A DNA stretch of 64,000 bases, taken from assembly GCA_963666865.1 (NCBI GenBank), contig OY763072.1, forward strand, positions 744,001 through 808,000, given 5' to 3'. The DNA is from Bin87 sp963666865. GTDB taxonomy: Bacteria > Chloroflexota > Dehalococcoidia > Lucifugimonadales > UBA3495. The notes below the pieces were generated by a model. That model did not search any database, was not told the origin of the DNA, and worked only from the letters and a program-made list of their open reading frames with translations. The position numbers and the translations under genes were made by a program. Shown one piece after another: positions 42,191-50,582 of the stretch. Each line of letters begins with the position of its first letter. The first letter of the stretch is position 1.

Positions 42191-43081
42191 TCACGCCGGT
42201 TTGCGGGCCGACACTTTCACGCTGGCCACGTTCAGCGGCGCTTCATTCTCGTCAAACCGCAGGGCTTCATCGGTGGTGCCGATGTCCACGAAACCGGCGG
42301 ACTCCATGCGGCCCAGATAGGTCTCCCGGTATTCAGCGCCACCGACGCACGATGCCCAGGCCTGGGCGTCGGTCAGGCGCGGGCCATCGGCAGTCAGCGC
42401 CAGCATATCGGAGACGTGCAACCGGCCACCGGGAGCCAACACGCGGAAGGCTTCCCGGAACACCGCGTCCTTGTCTGGAGAGAGGCAAATCACGCAGTTG
42501 CTGATAACCACGTCCACGCTGGCGTCGGGCAGGGGAATGTCCTCAAGGTGGCCTTCGATGAACTCGACGTTGGTGAGGCCCATGCGGTCGCGATTGGCGT
42601 TGGCCAGGGCCAGCATCTCCGGTGTCATGTCGAGGCCGAAAACCCGGCCGGATTCGCCCACCTGGTCGGCGGCGATGAAGCAGTCGATACCACCGCCCGA
42701 ACCCAGGTCCAGGACCGTTTCGCCGGGGCGGAGATCAGCCAGGGCGGTGGGGTTTCCGCAGCCGGCCGACGCAGCCATCGCCTCGACCGGAAGACCCTGG
42801 AGCTGCGCGTCGTTGTAAAGCCTCATGGCGTGCTCGGTATCCGCCGGGCCGCAACATGCTGCCGCAGTAGTACCGCACTCGCCGGCCGCCGCATCGTACC
42901 CGCAATCATCAGCCCCGCAGGTTCCTTGGCCGCAGTTGTCCGCTCCGCAACCGGTACCCTGGGCCGGCGTAACGTCGGTCAACTCGATGACCCGCAACGC
43001 CCGCTGGCCGTAGTGTTCCTGCACGGCGTGGCGTATGTCTTCGGTCAAAGATCCGTCGGTATTGTTCGGCATCGTCGTCAT
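42191..43081 (-). CDS. arsM: Arsenite methyltransferase (ArsM-like) with Cys-rich insert
   Basis: 296-aa SAM-dependent methyltransferase that methylates As(III). The SAM motif VLDLGSGGGIDCF, the NCVICLSPDK segment with conserved Cys, and FREAFRVLAPGGRL are family marks. The N-terminal region has a striking cysteine ladder (Cys45, 50, 55, 60, then 69, 76, 77), four of them exactly five residues apart, longer than the CC motif of other ArsM proteins. GGGAGG five bases upstream fixes the ATG. No other ars genes adjoin. An ISAs1 element inserted 94 bp upstream of its start. Confidence 0.9.
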   Translation of the reverse strand: MTTMPNNTDGSLTEDIRHAVQEHYGQRALRVIELTDVTPAQGTGCGADNCGQGTCGADDCGYDAAAGECGTTAAACCGPADTEHAMRLYNDAQLQGLPVEAMAASAGCGNPTALADLRPGETVLDLGSGGGIDCFIAADQVGESGRVFGLDMTPEMLALANANRDRMGLTNVEFIEGHLEDIPLPDASVDVVISNCVICLSPDKDAVFREAFRVLAPGGRLHVSDMLALTADGPRLTDAQAWASCVGGAEYRETYLGRMESAGFVDIGTTDEALRFDENEAPLNVASVKVSARKPA

Positions 43082-43175
43082 CAGCGCCTCCCGTCAGGGT
43101 TGTGCAACAATCATCATAGGTAAGGTTCATGCTACGCCGCCCAACGACGGGCGTCAAACGCTACCCCGGTCGGAT

Positions 43176-44408
43176 CAGGGCAATCGCGTCTTATCCGAGG
43201 AGCACTTTGAGCAGGTAGTCCTCGTCCCATCCGGCGTTGAGGCGTTTGCCCTGGATGCCCACTTTCAGGGTTTTCTCGTTCTTCAACAGGTTGTGTCCGA
43301 TCTGCCGCAGCGTGTTGATGTTCTGTGGGCCATTGTCCTTGCGCACTCGGCACTGATCTTCCCGAAAGGTCACGTCAAGGGTCCAGTGCAACGAGTTTTC
43401 GATGCTCCAGTGGCTTCTGATGGCAGCCAGCAGTTGTTCTGCCGAGGCCGCCAGACTGCTGATGTAGTAGCGGGGTTGGCTGGTTGATCCTTCTGTGGTT
43501 TGACGATGGCCCACCACCCTGACGGCGGCTTTCAGTTGCGGCCATTGCCCTTGGGGGTCCAGATAGTCCAGACAGTCTTGATCGGTGATGACCCAGCATT
43601 CCCGACGTTCCAGCCGTCCATGCCCTTTCTCCACGGTTTCCGTGTGGTCATAGGACACCCCGTCAAAACCCAGCGCCTCGGCCCCTTCGAACAGGTCGCG
43701 GATGCCCTCGTGCAGTTGCCCTTGGTTCTCCTTCACCGTCAGCACGTAGTCGGCGCCGCCCTGGGTGATTTGCTGGGCGATCTCCCGCTGGCAGCCCATA
43801 GCATCGATAGTTACGATGCAACCGTGCAACTCCAACATCTCCAACAGTTGGGGAATGGCGGTGATCTCGTTGGATTTCTCCTCGGTTTTGACCTGACCCA
43901 AGGTCAGGGCGTTCTGCGTGGCCCAAGCGCTGACCATGTGGATGGCGCCCTTATTCCCAGCGCGGTCGTAGGACCGTCGGGCTGTCTTACCGTCAATGGC
44001 CACTACCTCGCCGGGCAATAACTGGGCGATGGCCTGGGTCCAGGAGATGAAGCAGTCCTGCAACTGCACTGGGTCCAGCCGAGCGAAGACATCCCCGAAG
44101 GTATCATGGGACGGGATGCCGCCAGGCAGTTCCAAGAAGGATTGAAACCAGGCCAGCTTGCTCCTGCCGAAGAGCTCGATATGGACCCAAGAATCGGCGC
44201 CGCAGATGGTGGCGCAGATCGCAATAGCAATGATGTCCACCAGTTTATGGCGTCGGGTGCGTTCTACCCGTGGGTCGTCAAGGTCAGCGAAATGATCGAG
44301 AATAGTTGCCTTGGGTGGTTGCGCCATGTCCGCCTGCCTCCGCGACCCTCAATATATCCTCCGACATTAACACATTTCTAAAAATCTCATTAAGACGCGA
44401 TTGCCCTG
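43176..44408. mobile_element. ISAs1-family insertion sequence, intact, with 10-bp target duplication
   Basis: 1233-bp element with perfect 18-bp terminal inverted repeats (43176-43193 CAGGGCAATCGCGTCTTA and its complement at 44391-44408). It is flanked by identical 10-bp direct repeats CCGGTCGGAT at 43166-43175 and 44409-44418, the target site duplication expected for this family (8-10 bp). The single transposase gene fills it. The perfect ends and duplication indicate recent insertion. Confidence 0.96.
43191..44327 (-). CDS. ISAs1-family transposase
   Basis: 378-aa DDE transposase. N-terminal LDDPRVERTRRHKLVDIIAIAI, the catalytic Asp in VAIDGKTARRSYD, the second Asp in VTIDAMGCQREIA and the Glu in the HWSIENSLHWTLDVTFREDQCR motif form the DDE triad typical of ISAs1. 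It is full length and has no internal stops. The stop codon overlaps the inner end of the inverted repeat, as in other compact elements. It should be mobile in cis. Confidence 0.96.
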   Translation of the reverse strand: MAQPPKATILDHFADLDDPRVERTRRHKLVDIIAIAICATICGADSWVHIELFGRSKLAWFQSFLELPGGIPSHDTFGDVFARLDPVQLQDCFISWTQAIAQLLPGEVVAIDGKTARRSYDRAGNKGAIHMVSAWATQNALTLGQVKTEEKSNEITAIPQLLEMLELHGCIVTIDAMGCQREIAQQITQGGADYVLTVKENQGQLHEGIRDLFEGAEALGFDGVSYDHTETVEKGHGRLERRECWVITDQDCLDYLDPQGQWPQLKAAVRVVGHRQTTEGSTSQPRYYISSLAASAEQLLAAIRSHWSIENSLHWTLDVTFREDQCRVRKDNGPQNINTLRQIGHNLLKNEKTLKVGIQGKRLNAGWDEDYLLKVLLG

Positions 44409-44484
44409 CCGGTCGGATTGTCGGTATGGCGCTCCCCGTGTATATTGTTAACTGCCGTGCTGAGCATAGTCCGCGCTGGGCTCG

Positions 44485-44889
44485 ATGGGTCGTTTTGTGC
44501 AGCATACCAAAATCAGTCTGGGCACTTGGGAAATTACCGTTGGCGCAGTTGAGCAGTACCTTGCTGCGGTTGGCGACAAACTGCCTATATACTTGGCGTC
44601 CGGCGCCGCGCCCCCGCTGATGCTGGCGGCCCGGGTGGTGGGCCGACTGCTGGAAAGACTGTCCTTGCCTGACGGCGCGATACACAGCCTTCAGGATGTC
44701 GAAACGATAAATGCGCCCCGGATCGGCGCGCTGGTTTCCGCCGAGGCGCAGGTAGAACCGGCTCGCGAGAGGGGCGGAATGCGATTTCTCACCGTGAACT
44801 ACACCGTCATAGAAGATAAAGGCGGTTTGATACTCATGCGGGGGCGGACGACGGTTCTCCTGCCCGTGGATACCGGTTCAGATCGATGA
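44485..44889 (+). CDS. Hot-dog dehydratase subunit (FAS1-like dehydratase/HadA-type)
   Basis: 134-aa single hot-dog protein with the FAS1-like dehydratase N-domain pattern (ITVGAVEQYLAAVGDKLPIYL). On its own it lacks the catalytic D...H, so it probably forms a heterodimer with the downstream R-hydratase, like the HadA-HadB pair of mycobacterial FAS-II. It overlaps the next gene by 4 bp (ATGA). First gene of the lipid operon; the ISAs1 element ends 76 bp upstream, so its native promoter may have been displaced. Confidence 0.78.
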   Translation: MGRFVQHTKISLGTWEITVGAVEQYLAAVGDKLPIYLASGAAPPLMLAARVVGRLLERLSLPDGAIHSLQDVETINAPRIGALVSAEAQVEPARERGGMRFLTVNYTVIEDKGGLILMRGRTTVLLPVDTGSDR

Positions 44890-45362
44890 CTGACCCAATG
44901 GCTGCCGAAGCGGTTACTGACCGCTTATCGCCACGGGAGGTTGGCGACCCACTGCCGAAGGCGCGGCGCGCCATCACGCGCCAAGCCATCGACGCTTACC
45001 GCGTGGCTTCGGGCGACAACAATCCCCTGCACTATGACGACGAATTCGCGGCGGCCACGCAGTTCGGCGGCGTTATCGCCCACGGTATGCTGACCCTGGC
45101 GCTGGTGTCGGAGATGATGACGCGGTCGTATGGTAGGGACTGGCTATCCTCCGGAAACCTGCGGGTGCGATTCCGTGGCGCGGCGTATCCCGGCGACGTA
45201 CTGGAAGCAACGGGCCGCGTGGCAAAGCGGGAATTCACCGATAACGGTCTTATCGTAACTTGCAATGTGGAAGTCCGTAGCGCACATAATGACAGCCGTA
45301 TCATCACCGGATCGGCGAGCGTAAAAATCGGCCCGTCGGCGCAGGGGGAAGTCGGGGAATGA
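44886..45362 (+). CDS. MaoC-family (R)-specific dehydratase subunit
   Basis: 158-aa hot-dog hydratase. The hydratase-2 motif is complete: ASGDNNPLHYDDEFAAATQFGGVIAHGML with catalytic Asp and His. It dehydrates (3R)-hydroxyacyl-thioesters in the FAS-II elongation cycle, presumably with the preceding subunit. Overlaps both neighbours by 4 bp (ATGA), indicating equal expression with plsX. Confidence 0.88.
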   Translation: MTDPMAAEAVTDRLSPREVGDPLPKARRAITRQAIDAYRVASGDNNPLHYDDEFAAATQFGGVIAHGMLTLALVSEMMTRSYGRDWLSSGNLRVRFRGAAYPGDVLEATGRVAKREFTDNGLIVTCNVEVRSAHNDSRIITGSASVKIGPSAQGEVGE

Positions 45363-46396
45363 GTACCAACGGAAGCAAGAAGCGGGTTCGCGTCGCGGTG
45401 GACGCCATGGGCGGGGACTATGGCCCGTCCGAGACAGTGCGCGGCGCGCTGGCCGCTTTGGAAGCCCACCCCGAACTGGACATCATCCTGGTGGGCGACT
45501 GCGATGCGGTGTACGCAGAGTTGTCCAGACACGACACCGGAGGTCGGTCTGTCGCCGTAGAACCGTCGGAAGGGAAAGTCGAGGATGGCGAGCATCCCGT
45601 GTCCGCCCTGCGCCGGAAACCGCGCGCGTCCATTGCGGCCACGATGCGGCTGCTGCGTGAATGCAAAGCCGACATGGTGGTTTCCATGGGCTCCACCGGC
45701 GCCACCATGGCTACCGCGGTGATGGCGCTGGGCCTGCTGGAAGGGCTGGAACGCCCCTGCATCGGCGGAAATTTCCTGGGCGTTGCGCCCAATACCACCG
45801 TCGTTGACCTGGGCAGCAATGTGGACTGCCGACCGGCGTTGCTGCTGAGTTTTGCGGCCTTGGGCGTGGCTTTTTCGCGCCGGATATTGAGGATCGAAAA
45901 CCCGCGAGTAGCCCTGCTCAGCGTGGGCGAAGAGGCGTCCAAGGGCAGCCGACAGGTCCAGGAAAGCCATAACTTGTTCCGCGACAGCCATCTGAATTTT
46001 GTCGGCAACGTCGAAGGGATGGACTTTTTCACGGACAAGGCGGACGTGATCGTTTGCGACGGATTCATCGGAAATATATTGATCAAGTTCGCCGAGGGGC
46101 TGGGGTCGGCCCTGGCGCCTTTGCTACACCGTCATCTGGCGGAAGTTTTGCCCGCCGAGCAGGTCAAGCAGGTGGCAGAAGCGTTGTGGACCACTACTAA
46201 CCTGCCGCGCACCATGGGCGGGCCGCTGTTCGGAGTGGACGGCCTGGTGATGATTGGCCACGGTTCCTCCACCGCTCGCGGCGTCGCCGGCGCCATCGAT
46301 ACGGGCCTGCTTTGCCACCACCTGGAACTGGTGGAGGGGTTCCGCCAGGAACTCGCTGAACTGCATCACACGGCGGTGCGAGAGGCGCGAATGTGA
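45359..46396 (+). CDS. plsX: Phosphate acyltransferase PlsX
   Basis: 345-aa soluble enzyme that converts acyl-ACP to acyl-phosphate for PlsY, the first step of phospholipid synthesis. VAVDAMGGDYGPSETVRGA is the canonical N-terminus, followed by SMGSTGATMATAVMALG, VDLGSNVDCRP, FVGNVEGMDFF and ICDGFIGNILIKFAEGL-type (VCDGFIGNI) motifs. Downstream of the dehydratase pair and upstream of fabG. The FakA/FakB genes at 15 kb could feed it acyl-phosphate from exogenous fatty acids. Confidence 0.96.
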   Translation: MSTNGSKKRVRVAVDAMGGDYGPSETVRGALAALEAHPELDIILVGDCDAVYAELSRHDTGGRSVAVEPSEGKVEDGEHPVSALRRKPRASIAATMRLLRECKADMVVSMGSTGATMATAVMALGLLEGLERPCIGGNFLGVAPNTTVVDLGSNVDCRPALLLSFAALGVAFSRRILRIENPRVALLSVGEEASKGSRQVQESHNLFRDSHLNFVGNVEGMDFFTDKADVIVCDGFIGNILIKFAEGLGSALAPLLHRHLAEVLPAEQVKQVAEALWTTTNLPRTMGGPLFGVDGLVMIGHGSSTARGVAGAIDTGLLCHHLELVEGFRQELAELHHTAVREARM

Positions 46397-46424
46397 ACTC
46401 TTTATCAAGAGGCGGGGTGTTGGA

Positions 46425-47189
46425 ATGTACACAATTGACTTGAGCGGTCAGGTTGCGCTGATCACCGGTTCGTCCCGAGGCATCGGAGCGGTGATCGCAA
46501 AACGGCTGGCCGCCGCCGGGGCCTCGGTGGGTATCAATTACCGGAGCAGCGCCAGCGATGCCGACACAGTAATTGACGAGATCCGAGCGGCCGGCGGCGA
46601 AGCGCTGCGGGTCCCCGGCGATGTGTCGGATGAGAACACCGCCGAAGCCGTGGTTAAGACCACCGCGGATCGGTTGGGGCGGCTGGACATCCTGGTGAAC
46701 AACGCCGGCATCAATCGTGACCGCCTGGTGATGCGAATGAACGCCGCCGATTGGGACGACGTGCTCGCCGTGAACCTGCGGGGCACCTTCCTGCCCACTC
46801 GCTTTGCCATCCCGTTGATGCTGCGCCAGCGTTACGGGCGCGTGGTCAACGTGTCGTCGGTGGTGGGCTTGTCGGGCAACCCGGGCCAGGCCAACTATGC
46901 GGCGTCCAAAGCCGGACAGATCGGGATGGCCAAGGCGGTCGCCCGCGAGGTGGGCAGCCGCAATATCACGGTCAATGCAGTCGCGCCCGGCTTCATCGAG
47001 GTGGGAGGCGATGGCGGCATGACGGCCGGCATGACTACCGACCAGCGGGCCCAGGTGCTGTCCAACATTCCGGCGGGGCGCTTTGGGTCTGCCAACGACG
47101 TGGCTTCCGCCGTCCTGTTTCTGGTCAGCCCGGATGCCGGTTACGTCAACGGACAGGTTTTGACCATCGACGGCGGCCTGACGGCATAG
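46425..47189 (+). CDS. fabG: 3-oxoacyl-[acyl-carrier-protein] reductase
   Basis: 254-aa SDR that reduces 3-oxoacyl-ACP with NADPH. TGSSRGIGAVIAKRLA cofactor loop, NNAG, catalytic Ser in NVSSVVG, YAASKAG Tyr-Lys pair and the FabG-type VAPGFIEV...TxxM region. The operon context (dehydratase subunits, plsX) supports FabG rather than a generic SDR. ATG at 46425 lies 28 bp after plsX. Confidence 0.92.
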   Translation: MYTIDLSGQVALITGSSRGIGAVIAKRLAAAGASVGINYRSSASDADTVIDEIRAAGGEALRVPGDVSDENTAEAVVKTTADRLGRLDILVNNAGINRDRLVMRMNAADWDDVLAVNLRGTFLPTRFAIPLMLRQRYGRVVNVSSVVGLSGNPGQANYAASKAGQIGMAKAVAREVGSRNITVNAVAPGFIEVGGDGGMTAGMTTDQRAQVLSNIPAGRFGSANDVASAVLFLVSPDAGYVNGQVLTIDGGLTA

Positions 47190-47212
47190 CTAACGCAATG
47201 GGGGATAACGTT

Positions 47213-48379
47213 ATGAAAGCGACCACCCGTTTCCGCCAACTGCTGGCCGAGCCAGGCATCATCACCGCTCCCGGTGCCTACGACTGCCTGACCGCCGCGA
47301 TAATCGAAAAGACCGGTTTCCCGGCCGTGTACATGACCGGAGCCGGAACCTCCGTTGCCAGGGTCGGCTATCCCGACCTGGCGCTGGCGACGGCCACGGA
47401 GATGATGGACAACGCCGCCGCCATCGCGGCCACCGTGAGCGTTCCGGTCATTGCTGATGCGGACACCGGCTACGGCGGCACCATGAACGTGCGCCGCACC
47501 ATCCGCGAGTACGAGCGCACCGGCGTGGCTGCCGTGCACATCGAGGACCAGCAGTTTCCCAAGCGTTGCGGACACCTGGAAGACAAGCGGGTGGTGTCCA
47601 TCGACGAAATGGCGCAAAAGATCCGCGCCGCCGTGGACGCCCGCACCGACGATGACTTCACCATCATCGTCCGCACCGACGCGCTGGCGGTCACCGGTTG
47701 GGCCGACACCTTGCGCCGGTGCGACGTTTTCACCGAGGCCGGCGCCGATGCTCTGTTCGTGGAAGCACTCGGCTCCGCGGAAGAGGCGGCGGAAATCGTG
47801 GCCCGAACCAGCGTCCCGCTGCTGTACAATTTTGTGGAGACGGGCAAGTCGCCCCTGCTCAACGTGTCCGAACTGGAACGCCTGGGTTTCAAGATGGTCA
47901 TTTTTCCAGGAAGCGCGTTCATGTCCGTAGCCTACCGTGTAGGACAGGTGATGGCGGAGCTGAAGGCCACCGGCACCACCGCGCATCTGATGGGCGAGAT
48001 GACGCCGCTGACCGACGCTTTTGAGCTGATGGGCCTGTCGGAGATGCTGGAGCGGGACGCGGGATATGCTGTTAGTAACGGCGACATCGACGCTGGCTCC
48101 CTTGATCACCTGAAAGAAGAAGAACTCCGTTTCCGAACCTTGGAACGAAAGGCGCTGGCTGTTTATCACAACCGCATCAAGCGCACTCTTACCGACGCCG
48201 ACCAGGGCAAGTGGCTGATTATCAACACGGAAAGCGAGGATTACGAGATTGTGCCAACTGAGGCCGAAGGGCTGCAACGTTTTACGGGCTACGGGCGCCA
48301 CGCTCCAATATATCTGATGTCCATCGGAGAACCAGAGCCGATACGCATACGCGGATTATTGCCGGGTAGTGAAACGTAA
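47213..48379 (+). CDS. PEP mutase/isocitrate lyase-like protein with C-terminal protease-partner extension
   Basis: 388-aa protein. Residues about 1-286 are a TIM barrel of the PEP mutase/ICL superfamily: TAPGAYDCLTAAIIE, the Mg-binding ADADTGYGG, and VHIEDQQFPKRCGH with the ICL catalytic Cys. Normal family members stop near residue 290. Here an extra 102 residues follow (ending RIRGLLPGSET). That extension, with a WLIINTESEDYEI core, resembles the small partner protein that normally precedes clan AA aspartic proteases. The ATG at 47213 has GGGGGA at 7 bases. Its stop overlaps the protease start (TAATG). A gene fusion, probably by deletion, is inferred. Confidence 0.82.
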   Translation: MKATTRFRQLLAEPGIITAPGAYDCLTAAIIEKTGFPAVYMTGAGTSVARVGYPDLALATATEMMDNAAAIAATVSVPVIADADTGYGGTMNVRRTIREYERTGVAAVHIEDQQFPKRCGHLEDKRVVSIDEMAQKIRAAVDARTDDDFTIIVRTDALAVTGWADTLRRCDVFTEAGADALFVEALGSAEEAAEIVARTSVPLLYNFVETGKSPLLNVSELERLGFKMVIFPGSAFMSVAYRVGQVMAELKATGTTAHLMGEMTPLTDAFELMGLSEMLERDAGYAVSNGDIDAGSLDHLKEEELRFRTLERKALAVYHNRIKRTLTDADQGKWLIINTESEDYEIVPTEAEGLQRFTGYGRHAPIYLMSIGEPEPIRIRGLLPGSET

Positions 48380-48762
48380 TGGACATGGAAGGGTACGTCA
48401 GTGTTGACGGGCCGGAGCCACGGTTGCTCGTGAGCATTCTGGACTACCGTGGCGCTGCCGTACCTGTGGAGGCCGTCATTGACACTGGTTTCACCGGGTT
48501 CATGGCCTTACCCCCGCAGGTCATCAATGTCCTGGGATTAGAGCCGACCAGGGAAAGGAGGGTCCGTTTGGCTGATGGGCGTTCTCGCCGAATACCATCC
48601 TATCGCGCAACGATAATCTGGCATGGTAGCCTCAAAACGGTCTCGGCGATTGCTCTGCCAGGCACGCCGCTCATCGGTATGTCCCTCCTGTGGGACAGCG
48701 ACATCGCCATTGCCGCGCGGGAGAACGGCCGCGTAGTTATCACCGCACCACCCCAATCATAG
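48379..48762 (+). CDS. Clan AA aspartic (retroviral-like) protease
   Basis: 127-aa single-lobe pepsin-like protease that would act as a dimer. The catalytic motif is VIDTGFTGFMALP (Asp35-Thr36-Gly37), and GTPLIGMSLLWDSDIAI is the second conserved segment. No signal peptide, so it is cytosolic. It is normally the second gene of a two-gene module with a small partner; here that partner is the C-terminal tail of the upstream gene, and the start overlaps its stop. Confidence 0.85.
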   Translation: MDMEGYVSVDGPEPRLLVSILDYRGAAVPVEAVIDTGFTGFMALPPQVINVLGLEPTRERRVRLADGRSRRIPSYRATIIWHGSLKTVSAIALPGTPLIGMSLLWDSDIAIAARENGRVVITAPPQS

Positions 48763-48775
48763 TTATCACCCGCCG

Positions 48776-50044
48776 ATGACAGCCGACGTCACAGGCAATC
48801 CATCTGCACCGGACAGCGGCGATTTTGCCCGCCGCCTACCCGCTGAAGTCGGTCGGTGGCATGCTGACGGCCTGATTTCGGAGGAACAGGCTACCGCCAT
48901 CCTGGAACGTTATCCTCAGACCGGCGAGACTTCCGGCAGCGCCATCGGCAACCGCACGGTCAGCGTCATCGCCATCATGGGGGCGGCGCTGGTTGGCCTG
49001 GGCATCATCGCGTTCATAGCGGCCAATTGGTCCGATATACCCACGCTGGCCAAGCTGTCGCTCATGGTGGTCGGCACGCCGGTGATTTACGTGGCGGGCT
49101 GGCTGCTGTCGTACCGGTTCGGGTTCGTCCGCATTGGCACGGCGGTGATACTGCTGGGCGCCATCGCTTTCGGCGCGTCCCTACACCTGGTGGCGCAGAC
49201 CTATCACGTGCCGGTCAACCATCCCAACCTGATGCCGGCGTGGTTCCTGGGAGTGATCCCCCTAGCGTATATCATTCGTTCCCAGTCCGTGCTTGGGCTA
49301 TCCCTGATCATACTGCTGGTGGCAACGGCCTTCCGAGCGCAGGAGTGGGTGCCGGACGTATTCAACGACGAGATGGTCTGGCTGGCGCCGGCTTACCTGG
49401 TGCTGGGCGCGTTGTTGTTCGCTGCGGGAAGGTTGCAGTCCCGCTTCGATTACACCCGACCGTTTGCAAGGATCTTTGACATTGTCGGCTTGCTGGTCAC
49501 GGCGGCGCCGGTTTATCTGCTGGGATACCACACCATCTGGTCCGCCACAGGCGGACGGTGGGATGATCATTTGAGGCTGGACGCGCTGTCGGTTGAATAT
49601 TGGATGGTGGTGGGTACTGCCGCTTCCCTGGCGGCGGCCGTGCTGGGCTTCATCGGCTGGCAGGATCGAAGGCGGCGCTCCACGCTGTTTATTTGGGAAG
49701 CGTCCGCACTGGCGGCCATGGCCGTCGTTGCCGCGGCGATGTGGGTCGGCCTGCTCGCGGGCGCGGAATGGATGTGGTGGGTGTTCAACCTGGTGACGCT
49801 GGCCGGCGCGCTGGCGATGATAGCCGCCGGCTATCGCTGGAACCGGGCCTGGCTCATCAACCTGGCGGTAATCATCTTCGCGATTACGCTGTTAACCCGT
49901 TACTTTGAGTTTGGATTTGATCTGCTGGGGCAATCGGTGGCGTTCATCGTCGCCGGCGTGATTCTGCTGGCCGGCGGGTTTGGAATGGAGGCGCTGCGCC
50001 GGAGGCTGGTGAGCCGCATCGGGCAGGAAGACGCCGCGCCATGA
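48776..50044 (+). CDS. DUF2157 domain-containing membrane protein
   Basis: 422-aa membrane protein. The soluble N-terminal DUF2157 region (VGRWHADGLISEEQATAILERYP) is followed by nine or ten hydrophobic segments. DUF2157 proteins are of unknown function and are regularly coupled to GDYXXLXY proteins, exactly as here (4-bp ATGA overlap at the end). Start ATG 13 bp after the protease stop. Confidence 0.88.
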   Translation: MTADVTGNPSAPDSGDFARRLPAEVGRWHADGLISEEQATAILERYPQTGETSGSAIGNRTVSVIAIMGAALVGLGIIAFIAANWSDIPTLAKLSLMVVGTPVIYVAGWLLSYRFGFVRIGTAVILLGAIAFGASLHLVAQTYHVPVNHPNLMPAWFLGVIPLAYIIRSQSVLGLSLIILLVATAFRAQEWVPDVFNDEMVWLAPAYLVLGALLFAAGRLQSRFDYTRPFARIFDIVGLLVTAAPVYLLGYHTIWSATGGRWDDHLRLDALSVEYWMVVGTAASLAAAVLGFIGWQDRRRRSTLFIWEASALAAMAVVAAAMWVGLLAGAEWMWWVFNLVTLAGALAMIAAGYRWNRAWLINLAVIIFAITLLTRYFEFGFDLLGQSVAFIVAGVILLAGGFGMEALRRRLVSRIGQEDAAP

Positions 50045-50544
50045 GCCGGCGAATCACCATTCTATTTGCCGCGCTGGTGGCGGCGCAGGTAGTCGGCCTG
50101 GTGGTGTTCGCGGGGGTGCGGCAAATCGCGCTTTCGCAGGGGCGGGAAGTGGTGTTGCAGACCGTGCCGGTGGACCCCCGTTCCCTGCTGCGGGGCGATT
50201 ACGCGATACTGGATTATGAAATTGCCGAGGTTCCCGCTCGGCTATCCCGTCAACCAGCGGGCCGGGAAATGTTTGTGGTGCTGCAGGAATGCGGAGACGT
50301 TTGGTGCGCAGCGCAGCATGAGTTCTTCGAGCCGGAGCGTGGTCGCGTATATATCCGTGGCGTGGCGAACAATCGCGGACGGCTGGACTTCGGCATTGGC
50401 ACCTATTTCGTGCCGGAAGGAACCGGGCACATCATCGAGCGAGCACGGGATGTAAAGGTGGTGGTCGCCATCGGCGAAAGAGGCAATGCCGTGATCAAAC
50501 GGGTGCTGGTGGACGGAGAGCCGTTCGACCCCGTAGCGCAATAG
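50041..50544 (+). CDS. GDYXXLXY domain-containing protein
   Basis: 167-aa protein with an N-terminal membrane anchor (ITILFAALVAAQVVGLVVFAGV) and an extracytoplasmic domain with the eponymous motif LLRGDYAILDYEI (RGDYxxLxY). Often the partner of DUF2157 proteins; function unknown, possibly in membrane/peptide handling. Overlaps the DUF2157 gene by 4 bp. Confidence 0.9.
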   Translation: MSRRITILFAALVAAQVVGLVVFAGVRQIALSQGREVVLQTVPVDPRSLLRGDYAILDYEIAEVPARLSRQPAGREMFVVLQECGDVWCAAQHEFFEPERGRVYIRGVANNRGRLDFGIGTYFVPEGTGHIIERARDVKVVVAIGERGNAVIKRVLVDGEPFDPVAQ

Positions 50545-50582
50545 GTTACACTGCCGTCAACAACGGCTGGAGGTGAGCGGAA

